DNA of 64,000 nt from Maniola hyperantus (GCF_902806685.2 NC_048557.2:9371554-9435553); one strand, 5' to 3'. Counted from the first letter of the stretch, positions 33,901 through 43,326 are shown. The notes: generated from the sequence alone by a model not told the origin. Made by a program: numbers and translations.

Positions 33901-36850
33901 TCCAGTTGTATGGTTTACGCACTGTACTTCCGTCATCCGAGTTCTATCCGTCATCCGTGAGAATGAGAATACCAGCGATTATCGACGACATATGTCATAA
34001 GCTGCCGTAACAGCGTTTACGCACTCATCCGATCAAAGTCCGTGAAAACACGTTCCTTTTTGTTTTGTATAGGAGCTTATGACATATGTCGTAGACAGTG
34101 GCGTATACAGAGTTCGAAGCCAGGGTAAGCATTAGTAAGATAGGCCTTAGATACACCTTATTTATATAGACCTACTGAATAGCAGGTCATAAAGAAAAAT
34201 GGGCACTGGTCATTTCAACTAGGGTAAGCAGTACTTTTATGCCTCTATGAAATGCACGCCACTGGTCGTAGATAATCACTGGTATTCTTAGGGATGACGG
34301 ATAGAACTTGGATGACGGAAGTGCAGTGCGCAATCGCCGTAAAGCCTAATGTATTCTCGACAAAGTTTTACGAACAATGCACTTAAAATATGCAAGATCG
34401 ATGACGTAACGTAAAGAATTACGAACATGATGTCATTTACTTAAAAATATAAAATGATCGAGAGATTTCAGGCCATTCAGGCAGGTGGTAACAAATGCTA
34501 TAGTGAATCTAATTCTTTTATTATATTATTAATATCTTAATAATTATGTAGGTAGCAAACAATTAAGTATTGAATTATAGTTTTATTATATAACTTCGCA
34601 ATTATAAATACAAATACTACTACTATTTTACAAATATCGCCATTGTCCTATGTCACCCGAAAAACCATAGGTACCTACACAGTTCACGACAGTTAGGGAA
34701 CTTCTAACAAAACGTCGAGCTTCGACGTCACTGGCAGGTGTCAAGTGTAGCCCCTCATCACCATGATCAACCCATAGCCGGCTCACTACAGAGCATGGAT
34801 CTCCTCTCAGCATGAAAAGGGGTTTGGTCATAGTCTACCATACTGGACAAGTGCGGATTAGCAGACTTCACACACCTTTGGGAACATTATGAAGAACTCT
34901 CAGGTGTGCAGGTTTCCTTATAGTGTTTTCTTTCACCGTTAAAGCAAGTGACAAATAATTACTTAAAACGCACATAATTCTGAAAAGTTAGAGGTGCGTG
35001 GGATCTAGCCCCCGACCACACGAGTTCTGATTTGGAGGCGAACATCTTAACCACTAGGCTATCAAAGCTTCTATAGTCTACCTAGCATCAAATTTAGGAA
35101 CATTTGTTGCCTGCTAGTGACGTCAACATATTTTGCAAGTTCCCTGACTGTCGTGAATCTAAATATATATAAAAGGAAAAGGTGACTGACTGACTGACTG
35201 ATCAATCAATGCACAGCTCAAACTACTGGACATATCAGGCTAAATTTGTTATGAAGATGGCTATTATGACATAGGCATCCACTAAGAAAGGATTTTTGAA
35301 AATTCAACCTGAAAGTGATGAAATAGGGGTTTGAAGTTTGTGTAGTCAGTATTAATAAATAATAATTATAATAATAGTCCACGCGGGCGAAGTCGCGAGC
35401 ATTTAAGCTAGTTACGACTATTCTGCCAATTTATTTTCCACAAACAATAATCACTTCCCAGAACCAAATGAATATGAAACATGAAAGGGACAGCAATAGA
35501 TTTAGACGTATCATTTTAGGCTCACAAACTGTTCACATTAAACATAGCACACTGATTCAAGGCTGGATGAATTAGGAACCAATTTAGAAGCACTGCATTG
35601 GTCAATGTTCATACAATAGTTACTTTAACTTTACCCACATGTGAATTAATTGAACTCTAGATTTATAATTTATATGATAGAGGTCAATTGAGAGGTTAGT
35701 GAACAAAATGGTGTAATATATCTTAATGTATATATAAAAGGAATAGGTGACTGACTGATCTCTCAACACAGCTCAAACTACTGGACGGATCGGGCTGAAA
35801 TTAGGCATGCAGATAGCTATTAAAACATAGGCATCCGCTAAGAAAGGATTTTGGAAAATTCAACGCCTAAGTGGATGAAATAGAGATTTGAAATTTGTAT
35901 AGTCCACGTGGACAAAGTTGAGAGCATAAGCTAGTTTAAGTATAAAAGTAAAATAAAAACAACATAGACTAATAAAATAAATCAACCGCTCAAATGTAAA
36001 GAATTAGGTAGATAAGTTTTTCATTTAAAATAGATTTAAAATCAAGGCTAAGAACATAAAATATACATAGTACATTTCATAGTTAAGTAAGTCATATCAT
36101 AAAAAACACATTCCCACTCATACATTCTATCAAGTTCAATTTTTTACCAGTTACTACATTGTATTATGAAACTTGTGATCAATGCCATGTGGTTATCATT
36201 GTTACTAGCTGCCACCCGCATGGATTTAGGATTTTAACAATCCCGCTGGAACTCTTTGGTTTTCCGAGATAAAAAGTAGCCTATGTCACTCTCCAGATAT
36301 TTGACTATAACCATGCAAAAAATCACGTCAATTCGTTACTCCGTTATGGAAGGACAAACTAACAAACAAACACACTTTCGCATTTATAATAAGGGTACTG
36401 ATTTATTGAACTAGCTGACTTACCCTTGTTTTGCTTGAATGCCTAAATTCTGAAAATTCTTTCTTAGTGGGGATCTATGTTATACCCAGTCTACCTAGGA
36501 AACCTACATGCACTTTAGTTTCTAGAGCCAGCAGTTTAAGCTGTACTTTGATATGTTAGTTAGTCGGTATATTTTAAGGTTCTACATAATATAGACATGA
36601 AGTCTCCGTTGAGATAGAGGAATTACTTCAGACAATTCGTAGATTATCTTGTATTGTATACAGATCACAATAATGTATACAATTTTTATTTGTTTTTACA
36701 TAAAACAGTGATAACACATTGATAAAGGATTTACTTCACACATACCTATAAATAGTGTTTAATTTACATGTTTACAAAAGTATGCAACCACTTACTTTCT
36801 TTCTCGTGGTCGAAGCCCACTATGACGAAGTAGTCCACGAGCCTGGACAT
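27802..36850 (-). CDS. Sbf: Sbf (MTMR5/MTMR13-like), 5' part: coding exons 1-3
   Basis: Three phase-compatible exons give 98 residues: 36796-36850, 29166-29251 and 27802-27957. The start MSRLVDYFVIVGFDH, the middle IILQRFPEINWEDTPF and the later FCQPQGWALS, FYVSVLTDVDANRHYCACL are the N-terminal uDENN region of SET-binding-factor / myotubularin-related proteins 5 and 13. Family members are membrane-associated pseudophosphatases whose DENN domain acts on Rab GTPases; this is family knowledge, not visible here. Phases join cleanly: exon 1 ends after one base of a codon completed by two bases of exon 2, and exon 2 to 3 is phase 0. The full protein is near 1,800-2,000 residues, so only about 5% is present. 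I found no fourth exon in 1-27,801, so intron 3 is either longer than 27.8 kb or holds small exons I missed. Introns are filled with LINE and SINE pieces. Confidence 0.85.
28091..28307 (-). mobile_element. Repeat family B, long-tail variant (minus)
   Basis: TACCCATATTATAAATGCGA to GAAGTCGCGGGCATCGGCTA. Confidence 0.75.
28346..28600 (+). mobile_element. SINE E, near full
   Basis: TTGGTAGCTTAGTGGTTAAG, CCTCCTAATCGGACGG and GGGTTCGATCCCGGGGACGC form the tRNA-like head; the tail is GATGATGATGATG. Confidence 0.75.
28823..29147 (+). mobile_element. LINE C-terminus and 3' tail, antisense in Sbf
   Basis: The frame FYYRTARHGQDVHPYEIP, KIWNILPASVFPSNMGTFKS and RLNRHLLGKRALSW is the end of a Jockey/CR1-like LINE reverse-transcriptase protein. 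The tail has GGCTGCATCATCACATGCTA. It stops about 18 bp from the Sbf exon 2 donor. Confidence 0.75.
29166..29251 (-). CDS. Sbf: Sbf coding exon 2
   Basis: The acceptor ATTGTTCCAG precedes 29251 and the donor TGG/GTAAG follows 29166. The exon is 86 nt: two bases complete an Arg codon, then 28 codons including LQRFPEINWEDTPFHDGIEW. An antisense LINE 3' end (28823-29147) stops about 18 bp inside the intron from this donor. Confidence 0.85.
29300..29672 (+). mobile_element. LINE 3' UTR with A-rich tail
   Basis: GTAAGCTGTGGATAGTGTAG, then TTACTGTCCCAAATAAAAAA and A-rich runs to 29672. The left limit is a guess; it begins a few tens of bases from the Sbf exon 2 acceptor. Confidence 0.5.
29691..29868 (+). 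mobile_element. SINE D, full
   Basis: CAGCCTCAATGGCTCAACCG, GACTGAAAACCGAAAGGCAG, GGTTCAAACCCCG, and the tail TTCTTTTAAAAAAAA. Confidence 0.8.
29895..30068 (+). mobile_element. Repeat family F
   Basis: Same core as the copy at 26655; the right part differs (CTCCACCCGAGCGAAGCCAG). Confidence 0.6.
30500..31025. mobile_element. Two SINE E copies in inverted orientation
   Basis: 30500-30690 is a reverse partial copy (CACGCTGGCCACGTGCACAA; CGATGTATTCCTTCACCGTT). 30719-31025 is a full plus copy with GGGCACGCACCTCTAACTTT and tail TGATCATGATGA, flanked by AATGCAG on both sides. Confidence 0.8.
31386..31532. mobile_element. MITE family 1
   Basis: GCGCGACAGGTCGAGATGAC at the left and GCTATCTCGACCTGTCGCGT at the right. 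Outer bases TAGTGC and ACTATA suggest TA ends. Confidence 0.8.
31664..31720 (+). repeat. tRNA-headed SINE fragment
   Basis: CCTCCCTGGCGCAGTGGTGA then GCGATCTCGTTACTGGGAGG; only the head. Confidence 0.55.
31762..31905. mobile_element. MITE family 2
   Basis: ACTAATGTACATCGACATTT and GACAGAGACAACACTCTA; right end eroded. Confidence 0.65.
32000..32462 (+). mobile_element. Two family C end pieces
   Basis: 32040-32145 and 32330-32462 both carry the CCGC(T/C)AA... body and end CACGCGGACGAAGTCGC. The second holds an inverted pair of CCCCTTAGGGGGT. Confidence 0.6.
32690..33720 (-). repeat. Three tandem copies of an RTE-like LINE end
   Basis: TCTTGCGCCACCTGAATCCA-type sequence starts three units (about 32706, 33174, 33571). 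Minus-strand frames read KIDRRWVPKVLEWPPRTGKR and RWTDDIAGSRWIQVAQDHGV. Units one and two continue through ATTAGATATATTTAAAGATT to a (TA)n and (GACTAT)n tract; unit three is cut by a hAT-like insert. Confidence 0.75.
32953..33016. repeat. Perfect 64-bp palindrome
   Basis: AGGACATTTATTTTATTTTA and the next five bases are matched exactly in reverse to 33016, around a short TA run. It lies in the (TA)n tract of the first LINE-end unit. Confidence 0.9.
33724..33866. mobile_element. hAT-type MITE, 143 bp, 8-bp target duplication
   Basis: CAGTGGCGTGCAC opens and TGCACGCCACTG closes; ATGATGGG flanks both sides (33716-33723 and 33867-33874). Eight-base duplications and CAGTGGCG ends are characteristic of hAT elements. 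Confidence 0.88.
33915..34335. mobile_element. Palindromic MITE carrying a nested hAT MITE
   Basis: About 90-bp arms: CTTCCGTCATCCGAGTTCTA (left) against TAGAACTTGGATGACGGAAG (right), continuing through GACATATGTCATAAGCT and AGCTTATGACATATGTC. A related element is at 8972. Confidence 0.75.
34096..34264. mobile_element. hAT-type MITE, 169 bp, 8-bp target duplication
   Basis: CAGTGGCGTATACAG opens, TGCACGCCACTG closes, and GTCGTAGA flanks both sides (34088-34095, 34265-34272). Same family as 33724, inserted in one arm of a palindromic MITE. Confidence 0.88.
34745..35075 (-). mobile_element. SINE E, full (minus)
   Basis: ATCACCATGATCAACCCATA to TCTTAACCACTAGGCTATCA, the reverse of the full SINE. 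The flanking sequence on both sides shares a GCTAGTGACGTC / GACGTCACTGGCAGG pair. Confidence 0.75.
35163..35412 (+). mobile_element. Repeat family C with a 30-bp AT insert
   Basis: AAAAGGAAAAGGTGACTGAC to CACGCGGGCGAAGTCGCGAG; an insert of TTAATAAATAATAATTATAA type lies after TGTAGT. Confidence 0.75.
35728..35935 (+). mobile_element. Repeat family C, diverged
   Basis: TATATAAAAGGAATAGGTGA to GGACAAAGTTGAGAGCATAA. Confidence 0.7.
36207..36405 (+). mobile_element. Repeat family B, long-tail variant
   Basis: CTAGCTGCCACCCGCATGGA to CACTTTCGCATTTATAATAA, ending GGGTACTGA. Confidence 0.7.
36796..36850 (-). CDS. Sbf: Sbf coding exon 1 (start codon)
   Basis: The ATG is at 36850-36848 and 18 codons follow (MSRLVDYFVIVGFDHEKE) plus one base. 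The donor reads GAAA/GTAAGT, with the exon ending at 36796. The start was chosen because family proteins begin with the same M-x-R-L-x-D-Y-F pattern. The upstream in-frame extension visible to about 37053 has no family resemblance and is probably 5' UTR. Confidence 0.85.
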
Positions 36851-38415
36851 CGCAATCCTACGGGAGCATCCAAATAACACCACAAAAACACACAGTATTT
36901 GAATCGCACAGAACCAAACACATTTTTTCCTACTATTTCACATATTAACCCGCCACTTTCGCTACCAAACACGTACACAACGCGAAGCAAACCATGAACT
37001 TTAGATAAATATAAACAACGCACGCATTTATCGAGAGGTGAACAATTCCTCACAAATTAGAACTACAGCAATTAGGATAGCCCAATATAATAGGTTATAA
37101 ACTCGCAAAATTTAACGTTCCGCCACATAAAAACTGTTGTCCTGTAAACTTGCGAGATTTATAATCCAAAAGATACCAAATGTATAACAAAGTTTGCTAG
37201 GAATTGCAAAATTTTCAATAATTAACGGCACAAATTACGGGAACCCACTCTCGTCATCCGACATTTCCAAAAAACTGGTGCCATGCCATAGACAATATAT
37301 CTAGATTTAGTAATGCCACACTAAAGCATATATTTTGCACCACAACATACAATAATTAATTATAAAAATCAAGATGCTTTCACTGAATGCATTTTGATGT
37401 TTTAGTTAACATCGGAACTGAACGTTCCTGATGATGATTGCAATTTATCACATTAATAGGAAAATTTTAGAATGAGGAAGCTAGGGGTAAGTGAGGCAGC
37501 TAACTATAATACAAGGGGTATATTAATATACACCAAAAATATTGCGTTTTGGATTAGTGATATTATTTGAATCATGATAGAGCTAAAACATGTCTTTACA
37601 TAATTGTGTTGCACATACAGCGGTGACTTCAGCAACATCCAATTAGTTTTTGTGTTTTCACACCCATAAACATAATATTTGAAATGCATCTAACTTAAAA
37701 ATAATGCTGAAGGTAAATTTTGAATATAAACTAGTAAATGAACACTAACCAAAAATACAATATAATTTTCAAGCCTTAATTATCAAATATTTTAGCAATT
37801 CCCTATGCAATTACAAAAAGATTTACATTAGGTATACTAAATGTTAATTAATGGATTCAGAATATATTTTAACACCTAGGTTTTGAATGATGTATTTTTT
37901 TGTATGGCAATCTAATGGTGGTTCAATAAAAAATAAAAAATGATTTTGTAAAAAAAAACTGATATTATCCATTCCTTGTAGTAAGTAACTAGTAACTACC
38001 TACATTTCATTATTAGTTAGTTTCTACTTTCGTGATTGTACCTTTATATTTTCAACTTTCCAAAAGTGTGTTTTTATGATAGCTGATTCCAATAGGATTC
38101 AAATAATAATAATACGCAATGTCAGTGAAAATTTAAATTATTATAATCACAATACACAAATAACTAAATTTATACCAATTAGTAGTTTTGCCTTTGGCAG
38201 CCCTTATTAGTGAAAACCATAGAGTATGGATCAAGATGTCAATACGATGTCGATGTCAATCTTCTGTCAATGTGTCAAGTGTCAACTCTCCAACTTTGTG
38301 TTATCTTTCAACTCAAGTTTCAAGGGAAAGGCAAGCGTAAAATCAAAATATTGATATAATTTTAATTTTACTGTTTGATGTGTGTTTCTATTTTTTATAC
38401 GATAAAATCATAGCA
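36851..38415. promoter_or_regulatory. Shared upstream region of divergent Sbf and Rab33
   Basis: About 1.57 kb separates the two start codons, which face away from each other. The stretch contains few of the repeats that saturate the rest of the window, as expected if promoter function keeps insertions out. It holds both 5' UTRs and presumably both promoters. I see no convincing TATA box or named operator, so this is inferred from position only. Confidence 0.4.
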
Positions 38416-38613
38416 ATGTCTGATCCCAGTGAACCAGTTCCTGGTTTGAAGCAGAGAAAAGTGTTTAAAATCATAGTTTTAGGCGATTCAGGGGTTGGCA
38501 AAACTTGCCTCACTTATCGCTTCTGCGAAGGGCAATTTCTTGATAAATCCGAGGCTACGATTGGGGTGGACTTTAGGGAAAGGACCGTACGCATACGCAA
38601 TGAAGATATAAAG
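38416..38613 (+). CDS. Rab33: Rab33 exon 1 (P-loop, switch I)
   Basis: 66 codons from MSDPSEPVPG to NEDIK, containing GDSGVGKT and ATIGVDFRER. The donor is AAG/GTATAA. Confidence 0.92.
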
Positions 38614-41300
38614 GTATAACTTTGGAACCTTACTAGTTATGGTCTGTTGTATACCCTAAGTAATCTGCATACATTTAGAGTTGGTGCAATCTGTTTTTAT
38701 TTCGTTTCATATACCTACTTAACGTAGTTCTTCTGTTGATAACGTCTGCTTTACATATAAAAGGATAAACTGGCTGCTTGATATATTAACATATAGTTAA
38801 GATTAACCTTTTATTAGAGCAGCTGGGTCTAAAATGTCTATGTAGGTTTTCTTTTAATAATCAGTGTAATAAGGCTGAGACTCCTCAAAGACAGCTTAAT
38901 ATTCCGAATAATCCCTCTAGTCTAGTGTGTAGTCATAAAGGTCATTGATTTAGCTATTTTATTTCCAGTTACAACTGTGGGACACGGCCGGTCAGGAGCG
39001 GTTCCGCAAGTCAATGGTGCAGCACTACTACAGGAATGTGCACGCAGTGGTTATTGTGTATGATGTAACCAAACCAGAGACATTCCATGTAAGATAATAA
39101 AGATGGTGCCCCCAAACAGCTGTTCTAATTGGTGGACATTTTGTACTGTAAATAAAAATGAAAAATATTTATTTAACAACAGTTTTGTCAATTTTAACAT
39201 TGATGGTATCCACACTAGATAGTCCTGTATGATGATATATATATATATATCCTAAAGATGACTGGCTTGGTACAGCTGTTCTGTTTGGCGGCTATTTTAA
39301 ATACATTTTTTCAGACGGAGGTTATGCGACGTAACAGTACTACTACCACCACTTTAATAATTTCCACACAAGGTACACCAATGAAAAACAGATCTTTTCT
39401 GAGATGTTTTTACACCATTCAAGTCAAGTCAAGTCAAATGGTTTAAAATACACTTTTTGATGGTCGGTAGTTGCATTTGTAAGATGATGATAAATAGTGG
39501 TGATAATTTTTACGCGAACTTAAAACTACGAGGGTTCCAAACGCGCCCAGGTCTGAGAAGAGCCCACAACAAACTCAGCCTCTGTAAACTCAGTATTCAA
39601 ATATAAGATTTCTGCTCAGGTACATCAGGGTTACTTATAAGAGTGGTAGTTCTGTACCTCTGTCCAAAAACATCTGCGCTCAAGTCTCGCCTAAAGAAAT
39701 TTTACTTGAAAAACTTGATTTATTTATTTCTCAGTCAATATCCAGCTGGATGCAAGAGGTTGAGTCCCACGGGCTGATGAAAGCTCCAAGAGTTCTAGTC
39801 GGCAATAAGTGCGACTGTGGCACTCCTGAGTCGCGTCTTGCCACCACATATGCACAGCGCCTAGCTGACAAATATGGCATGCCGGTGAGTGAACAACTTA
39901 TATTTGAACATATTTGCAAGATAGGATGTACAGTGCGACAAGGTTCTTTTGGCAATTTAATGATATTGACAGGGGGCGCTATTGGAGAACAAAAGCTTAG
40001 ACTATTCAAACATGAACAAAGGGGACACTTGACGGCAACGTTAGTTCCGATTTTCGCCACGCGCCAAAAGAGCCTTGTCGCACTGTATGCTTCTAATATT
40101 AACAAAATGAGTGCTACAGAAAGATTTTGACTGACAATTCACGCCCCATCTGTTTAACCAATTTTGACGAAATTTGGTTCAGAGATAGCTTGCTTAGGTT
40201 AGGGGCAAATTGGAGAATTCCCACGGGATTTATAAAAACGTAATTCCACGCGGACGAAGTCGCGGGCATCAGCTAGTTTATAATATGGGTACTGATCACT
40301 AATGTTTGTTGTAGCTATTCGAGACGTCGGCGCTGTTGGACTCGGAGTGCGACAACGTGGAGTCTATATTTATGACGCTGGCACACAAGCTATACTCCAA
40401 ACAGCCCCTACGAGTTATTAGTGTAGAGGTAAATATTATTCAAACTATTTTAGCGTTTAAACTATTGTGAGTGATTTCCATTATATATCTCAACGGCTAT
40501 ACTCACGTGTTTAGTCGACGTTAGCCCAACTAGTTTCGAACTCATCCAGGGTCCTTTGTCAGTTCGCGCAAGCGATGAAGGGGTTCGAAAATAGTCGAAC
40601 TAACGTCAACTAAATACGTGATTATAGCCGTTGAGATATATTATATACTAGATGTCAGTACCTCAGGGTATCATCCTGTCTGTCTCTCAAGAAACCTACA
40701 GGGTACTTCCCGTTGCGTTTTTGTGTACGTCTGCCCCAGAAAGGGGAGAAACACAAAAAGGGACAACAACAGGGATACAAAGAATTTGTAGGGAGTCAAG
40801 AAGGCGCCCCGGGATAGAGCCACCGAGCAAGTACCGAACGGGCGCCCTCCCGCGTTTCGGCCTATATAAGGTTGTTGGGGCCATGGGAGGTGGTGGGTAC
40901 TTCCCGTTGACCTAGAATCATGAAATTTGGCAGGTAGGTAGGTCTTATAGCAGACATTAGGGGAAAAATCTGAAAACCGTGAATTTGTGGTTATATCACA
41001 CAAAAAAAAAATTATTGTGGTCATGAACTAATAATTAGTATTTTCAATTATCAAAGTAAGATAACTATATCAAGTGGGGTATCATATGAAAGGGCTTCAC
41101 TTGTGGATTTTAAAACAGATTTTTATATATTTTTGCAAAACGTCGAAAAAATACTGCCTGGCACTTGGACGGTTTTTGTGTAGCTCGTGTTTTTCAGTAT
41201 ATTTGTCAAATTGCAGGGCGAACGCGGCCCCCGACTGGTGACTCTGCCGCGACAGAAGAGGAGCACCAACACAAGCAACGACAGCTGCCTTTGTAGCTAG
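38416..41300 (+). CDS. Rab33: Rab33-type small GTPase, complete, five exons
   Basis: Five exons (38416-38613, 38969-39088, 39735-39884, 40315-40428, 41217-41300) all join in phase 0 to give 221 residues, normal for a Rab. G1 is GDSGVGKT (23-30), switch I has ATIGVDF (47-53), G3 WDTAGQERFRKSM starts at 70, G4 NKCD is 130-133 and G5 ETSA is 159-162. RFCEGQF, ATIGVDFRER, FRKSMVQHYYRN and IFMTLAHKL match Rab33A/B. Vertebrate Rab33 acts at the Golgi and, via Atg16L1, in autophagy; that role here is family inference. The protein ends SCLCS, giving cysteines at 218 and 220 but with an extra Ser after the usual Cys-x-Cys. The ATG at 38416 is preferred over one 36 bases upstream because family N-termini are short and polar. 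Introns carry an inverted-repeat element and several retroposons. Confidence 0.93.
38969..39088 (+). CDS. Rab33: Rab33 exon 2 (switch II)
   Basis: Acceptor TTATTTCCAG; 40 codons LQLWDTAGQERFRKS to KPETFH; donor CAT/GTAAGA. Contains the DTAGQE switch II motif. Confidence 0.93.
39395..39660 (+). repeat. Retroposon fragment in Rab33 intron 2
   Basis: CATTCAAGTCAAGTCAAGTC, GAACTTAAAACTACGAGGGT and CCAGGTCTGAGAAGAGCCCA; related pieces lie at 48250 and 63545. LINE-derived by resemblance; not classified. Confidence 0.45.
39735..39884 (+). CDS. Rab33: Rab33 exon 3 (NKCD)
   Basis: Acceptor TTATTTCTCAG; 50 codons SISSWMQEVESHG to DKYGMP with the NKCD guanine-specificity motif; donor CCG/GTGAGT. The sequence just before the acceptor resembles a LINE C-terminal coding end. 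Confidence 0.92.
40130..40276 (-). mobile_element. Repeat family B, end (minus)
   Basis: TTTTGACGAAATTTGGTTCA to GACGAAGTCGCGGGCATCAG, in Rab33 intron 3, ending near the exon 4 acceptor. Confidence 0.7.
40315..40428 (+). CDS. Rab33: Rab33 exon 4 (ETSA)
   Basis: Acceptor TTTGTTGTAG; 38 codons LFETSALLDSE to PLRVISVE; donor GAG/GTAAAT. Contains ETSA and IFMTLAHKL. A 'GACTTCGTCCGCG' repeat ends about 18 bp before the acceptor. Confidence 0.92.
40480..40643. mobile_element. Palindromic MITE in Rab33 intron 4
   Basis: ATATATCTCAACGGCTATAC with TTTAGTCGACGTTAG on the left is matched in reverse by CTAACGTCAACTAAATACGT then ATTATAGCCGTTGAGATATA. Confidence 0.75.
40668..41178 (-). mobile_element. 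Repeat family A (minus) split by a retro-insert
   Basis: Family A sequence before 40716 and after 40895 is continuous if the insert is removed; ends GGCACTTGGACGGTTTTT. Confidence 0.75.
40716..40894. mobile_element. 179-bp insert with 15-bp target duplication
   Basis: GGGTACTTCCCGTTG flanks it exactly (40701-40715 and 40895-40909). The insert is GC-rich (GGGCGCCCTCCCGCGTTTCG) with CCTATATAAGG, and has no clear tail. It may be a SINE or a partial LTR; I do not recognise it. Confidence 0.7.
41217..41300 (+). CDS. Rab33: Rab33 exon 5 (C-terminal prenylation tail)
   Basis: Acceptor GTCAAATTGCAG; 27 codons GERGPRLVTLPRQK to NDSCLCS, then TAG at 41298-41300. The hypervariable tail is basic and Ser/Thr/Asn-rich and ends in a two-cysteine motif. 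Confidence 0.88.
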   Translation, partial: GERGPRLVTLPRQKRSTNTSNDSCLCS

Positions 41301-41390
41301 ACTTAGCCATTCTATACTAGCTGTTGTATTTGTTAGAATAAGGGTGACCAGTTAACACTGCTGTTCTAGCCTAGTGGTTAAGACGTCCGC

Positions 41391-41797
41391 TTTGTTTGTT
41401 TGTTTTGGCACATTAATGAGAAAGTTTCATGGCAACGTGCGATAAAATTTTCATAGTTGGCGCTGAATACTACCACCACTAAAGACGAAAAATAATAAAA
41501 ATAATCTATGGTTTAATGTTTAGGTCATGTCAATCAATGACATAGATGAAGAGTAACAGCTAGAATGCACTGCAATTTTCCTTACGTTTCTTCCTCACAA
41601 AATCTGTGAACTATAATATAAGTAATTAATTAATTTCGCATCGGATTTAAATTTTAAGATTTAAAGCATAGATCATTTAGATATAGGTATTATTTTTCAT
41701 CTCTAGTGGTGGTAGTATTTAGCGCCATCTATGAAAATTTTATCGAACGTTGCCTGGAAACTTCCTCATTGTGCCAAACCAAAACAAACAAACAAAA
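41391..41797. mobile_element. TIR element, about 407 bp
   Basis: GTTTTGGCACATTAATGAGA and AGTTGGCGCTGAATACTACC on the left; GGTAGTATTTAGCGCCATCT and CATTGTGCCAAACCAAAACA in reverse on the right. Confidence 0.75.
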
Positions 41798-41957
41798 AAA
41801 CTTTCTACTACTAAACAAAACTACTTGCATAAATTATATGCAAGATCAATACTCTATATGATAATAGGTAATTTATAATATTTTGGTATTGTATTGTGCC
41901 AAATTGTATGTATAATGCACAAATTTCAAGTTCTTTTTAATTTTTATTTTAATTTTT

Positions 41958-42215
41958 TGTCAACTGTCATGTCAAAAGTATGATTTTAGTCCTTATTTTA
42001 AAAGTGAACCAGTAGGGCGATTTCGTAAAATCTGCATCAATCATTATTACAATCTCAATTGTTGTAATTGGCTGAATTTGTGCTATTCTTGTTGCAACAA
42101 TGCATTGTAGCCAATAGTGAGCGAGCTTCAACCAATCAGAGGTGATTGCGATCGTGACATTGTAGCTGTCATTGTACCGCAATAGCGCAGCAGACTTTTG
42201 ACATGACAGTTGACA
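41958..42215. mobile_element. TIR element, 258 bp
   Basis: TGTCAACTGTCATGTCAAAA (plus GT) at the left is perfectly reversed at 42194-42215. Its core (GATTTCGTAAAATCTGCATC onward) recurs inside the element at 43594-43773. Confidence 0.8.
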
Positions 42216-42499
42216 CACAGAGCTAAAATGGCGAGTGAGTTCTCATTTTTTACGGACTATGGTCCTATCGGTTCATAGATACAAGCTAGAATAGAATAGA
42301 TGTTACGTGTAAGAGTACAATGTAAACAGGGTAGTCGTATCCGACAAAGATACTGCCTTCAGTATCGTCGTCTTCCTGTATCAATGTTATTCATCTTATT
42401 TAACCTACTATCAGCTGAATTAATTTTTCTGAGAAGAGGTTAATAGGTTATTTGACTAATTTTTGGAAATTGTTTTAAATTATTCTTTATTACATAACT

Positions 42500-42704
42500 A
42501 GCTTACGCTCGCGACTTCGTCCGCGTGTACTACACAAATTTCCAAGCCCTATTTCACCTCATTAGGGGTTGAATTTTCAAAAATCCTTTCTTAGCGAATG
42601 CCTACGTCATAATAGCTATCTGCATGCCAAATTTCAGCCCGATCCGACCAGCTGTTGGTTGATAAATAAGTCAGTCAGTCAATCACCTTTTCCTTATATG
42701 TTTA
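42500..42704 (-). mobile_element. Repeat family C (minus)
   Basis: GCTCGCGACTTCGTCCGCGT to AGTCAATCACCTTTTCCTTA. Confidence 0.75.
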
Positions 42705-42974
42705 GATAAGCACACTACATTTATATTTTTCAGAAGATCTACTGTTAAGAATTAAAATCAATGATAAAGTTTAAGTTTTGAAGAACGCGCCAAAAACGAC
42801 ATTTCTCTAATGGCGCTCACATGACACATGACACGTGACGTCACACGCTAGTAAACAAGTTCATTTAGGATCACGCAATTATGTGATAAAGTATAATAAA
42901 GAATAATTTAAAACTATTTCCAAAAATTAATCAAATAGCCTATTGAGCTATAATTTTAACTAGGTTTGACTATA

Positions 42975-43102
42975 AGGGCGTTTGTGCACTCATCCGTGAT
43001 TTTACGGATCCGTGAATAAATACGAATCGAATGTACGCATTTGTATGACACTACGAAGAATCACGGATACGAACCGAATACGGATGAGTGCACAAACGCC
43101 CT
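42975..43102. mobile_element. TIR element, 128 bp
   Basis: AGGGCGTTTGTGCACTCATC (plus CGT) is matched in reverse at the right end, ACGGATGAGTGCACAAACGC. Confidence 0.8.
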
Positions 43103-43326
43103 ACCCTAAGGCTGTCATAGTATCAAATATTATCATTGTACAAATTAGATAATTTTATAATTGAATGAATTTAATCGAATTGTTTCTATTTCAAATTCAT
43201 TAAAATCAATTCATTGGTTTTTAGGAAATTAAAAAAATAGATTATTGAGTATAAGTAATTAAATTCCAATTCACAGACAAAGCAGCTTGTACATAAGTGT
43301 TATGGTGTGTTGTGATGCGACAGAAA

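Noticed and set aside
36820..37053. 77-codon minus-strand ORF near the Sbf start
   Set aside because: Overlaps Sbf exon 1 and its 5' UTR in a different reading frame; no similarity.
38380..38415. Upstream Rab33 start codon adding 12 residues
   Set aside because: The added MCFYFLYDKIIA is hydrophobic and unlike Rab N-termini; the ATG at 38416 gives a normal polar start.
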